Assembly: GCA_910589415.1 (NCBI GenBank)
Contig: OU342634.1
Location: forward strand, 16,303,144-16,367,143
Length of the DNA stretch: 64,000 nt
Source: Malachius bipustulatus
Lineage: Eukaryota > Arthropoda > Insecta > Coleoptera > Melyridae
Reading direction: 5' to 3'
Of the stretch, positions 62,260-64,000 are shown piece by piece. Both the position numbers and the translations under genes were made by a program. Under the pieces are notes generated by a model. It made no database searches. It saw nothing but the letters and a program-made list of their open reading frames with translations, and had not been told where the DNA came from. The number at the start of each line of letters is the position of its first letter. Within the stretch, counting starts at the first letter, position 1.

Positions 62260-63016
62260 GGCCCGGTTACACGGTCCGTCTCGACGAGCCGCGAACCACG
62301 CACCGTGTGACATAGGTGGCTCGCTATAGGCTCGCGGTTCGTGGTGTGTGGTTCGCCGTATCCATCGGGAGTCGGTAAATTTGCACAGAACAAAGCGGGC
62401 GAACCGACAGGTTCGTGTAGATTTGTCGTCGGTTCGTGCTGGTTCGCCATGTTGCGAACCAATGCTCAGTTTTGCAATTTATTTTATGCCAATAATTGAG
62501 TCTTGTATTGCATGCAGGCGGGAATTAAAATGTAATCTTCGATAGTTTGGTATTTGATAGCAAGCCTTCGTACATTACTTTTTATTGCTATAATCGTAAT
62601 TGATTCCGGGAACTTGTGCCGTGGTCCATGGAAATTTTCTCCGAATAGACATCATCGACGATTACATGTACACTGATAACTAATTCATTCTTGGACATTT
62701 ATTTATAAATTTCAATAGCATCACGATATAAATGGGTGTAGTAGTGCGAAGTAGTGGACATGACTTTCGTTTCTTCAAAAGCAAATGGCATGGTGATCCT
62801 GAAGCACGGCGTACTCCGCGACAGCTAACTTACTAACTTGTCATTCTGGCCCAGCCGGCAGTTTCTGTTATGTTCGGTCACGCGGGTGTTGACGTTGCGT
62901 TTAGTAGTTCCGATGTATGCGTAAAACATCGGAACTACTTCAGGATCATGCCATTTGCTTTGAAGAAATTAAAATCGCTGTCCACTACTTCACACTACAC
63001 CCGTTTACATTGTTAT

Positions 63017-63162
63017 GTCCGTATTCACAAACGATAATTTCCTAAATAATTACGTAATTAATTAAATGAGTGAGATGGAGAGATGCAGTTTTTTGACAAT
63101 AGAATGAGCTGGAGATAACTGATTACGTAATTATTTGGTAATTATCGTTTGTGAATACGGGC
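63017..63162. mobile_element. Nested MITE, CCCGTATTCACAAACG type
   Basis: CCGTATTCACAAACGATAAT at the left and ATTATCGTTTGTGAATACGG at the right, with ATTACGTAATT pairing inside. Confidence 0.85.
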
Positions 63163-63205
63163 ATTAGTCTATTAAACCTTATAAACATTCAAATAATTTC
63201 AATAG

Positions 63206-63340
63206 GAAGGAGGAAGGAATGAAACTTCCGAGGATTTCGTATCCGGCGTTAAGTCACACTCAAAAAAGTCATCGTCGTCTGATTCAGAAATCTATGACAT
63301 CATCGGAGAGATCGGCCGTTGCTACAGTGCAGATAGCTAG
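63206..63340 (+). pseudogene. Possible terminal exon remnant inside the GGCCC element
   Basis: After a TTTCAATAG acceptor-like site, a frame reads EGGRNETSEDFVSG, then KSHSKKSSSSDSEIYDIIGE and a TAG at 63338-63340. The acidic, serine-rich composition looks like the C-terminal tail of a nuclear protein. No earlier exon was found. It could be a captured host exon, a relic of the element's own gene, or chance. Confidence 0.3.
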
Positions 63341-63359
63341 CGGAAGGGGTATGACGTCA

Positions 63360-63400
63360 GCAGACCATCATCCTATAAATAGTAGCGCTCTCCCAGCTGT
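63360..63400 (+). promoter_or_regulatory. TATA-like motif within the GGCCC element
   Basis: CCTATAAATAGTAGC is preceded by a GGTATGACGTCAGCAG stretch containing the CRE-like TGACGTCA. This looks like a core promoter, but nothing downstream is clearly transcribed. Confidence 0.3.
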
Positions 63401-63718
63401 CCAGTCATGTCCACACATCTCCAGCTGTCTACACGTAACCGCTGATGATGTCTAGCACATCTGTAGACGGAACGTTCCGAGCAAGTCTCCACGGACCACG
63501 GCACAACAGCACGGAATCAATTACGATTTCATTATCAAACTTGCTTTCAATATAACAAACTAGGTTCCATGTTGTCTCGGCGAACCGATTGCGAAAGACA
63601 ACTAAACGATCCACGAACTGTGTGACCACCCCCGGTTCGCTAAAGTGCGAATCTCTGCCGAACCACGCACCAGTTCCGTGGTTCGCCGAACCACGCACCG
63701 TGTAAAATTAACTGGGCC

Positions 63719-64000
63719 TACGCACGCCAAGCGATTAGGCCTTCAAGGAAGGCCCTTCCCGTCAGTCCAACTGACGGAAAATAAATCCGAAAAATCGGGC
63801 CGAGCCACTATCTAAGTCTATAATTTTACCCTTGCATGTAAGGAACAATTTAAAGATTAAGTACTCGTGGACTTTTGAATCTCAAAAATTCCTCCTTGCA
63901 TTCTAAGTCACGAGGATGCTACAGATGAACACGAAATGAACTTTGTAATAAGGTTTTACACTTTAATTTTTCTATATCAAACTAGCTTAAACGTTCAAAT
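63719..64000. other. Window end, no gene seen
   Basis: A small palindrome GTCAGTCCAACTGAC lies near 63761; nothing else recognised. Confidence 0.5.

Larger units (their letters stand above)
62260..63718. mobile_element. Long-TIR element with GGCCC ends and TGCGTGGTTCG repeats
   Basis: GGCCCGGTTACACGGT at the left and ACTGGGCC at the right, with many GCGTGGTTCG / CGAACCACGC motifs next to both ends. Inverted similarity continues far inward: ATTGATTCCG and GTGCCGTGGTCCATGG near 62600-62630 are answered at about 63485-63520. A further inverted pair lies at about 62729-62805 and 62935-63010, and a MITE is nested at 63017-63162. The target duplication was not resolved. No transposase seen. Confidence 0.7.

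Noticed and set aside
63219..63455. Plus-strand 78-codon frame starting MKLPRISY
   Set aside because: The overlapping +2 frame (63206-63340) looks more protein-like, and the whole lies inside a transposon.
31137..64000. Downstream exons of the insulin receptor-like gene
   Set aside because: I looked for continuation of L1, the cysteine-rich region, fibronectin repeats and kinase motifs on the plus strand and found none; short exons could still be missed by eye.

Overview
The window is eukaryotic and almost certainly from an insect. It is AT-rich, its genes are split by GT-AG introns, and it holds a gephyrin/cinnamon gene, two serpins and insulin-receptor-type exons. Short TAGGTA/TACCTA runs throughout recall sternorrhynchan Hemiptera (aphids, scale insects, mealybugs); that placement is an impression from composition, not a test.

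Genes. All well-supported coding sequence lies in the first half. Serpin 1 (3842-2399, minus, three exons, 418 residues) has a near-canonical inhibitory hinge. Serpin 2 (13309-12026, minus, four exons, 363 residues) has lost the hinge and part of the fold. cinnamon (20583-15962, minus, eight exons, 626 residues) is a complete MogA-MoeA fusion of molybdenum cofactor synthesis. Two plus-strand exons (27057-27416 and 30759-31136) each encode a signal peptide plus the N-terminal half of an insulin-receptor L1 domain, and both end at the same position in the same splice phase. I found no downstream receptor exon in the window. They are either mutually exclusive first exons of one receptor gene that continues to the right, or starts of tandem paralogues. 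Exon, phase and reading-frame bookkeeping closes exactly for the serpins and cinnamon.

Mobile DNA. Almost everything else is transposon-derived. Two very long solo LTRs of one family (5756-9481 plus, 38913-41733 minus) each have TG..CA ends and a perfect 4-bp target duplication. Many foldback elements with arms of tens to hundreds of bases are present, and many share ACAGGGTG-like ends. There are also a pogo-like MITE, a Mutator-like element with an 11-bp target duplication and an internal minisatellite, several short MITEs, a tRNA-derived repeat and a decayed Crypton-like recombinase exon. From about 31.2 kb to the end I see no intact gene.

Most notable signals: (1) a hammerhead ribozyme with an intact core in intron 5 of cinnamon, in the sense orientation; (2) the paired L1 exons, one keeping the insulin-binding DIRN motif and the other lacking it; (3) a second candidate first exon for serpin 1 and an inverted relic of its promoter; (4) the giant solo LTRs; (5) the Mutator-like minisatellite element.
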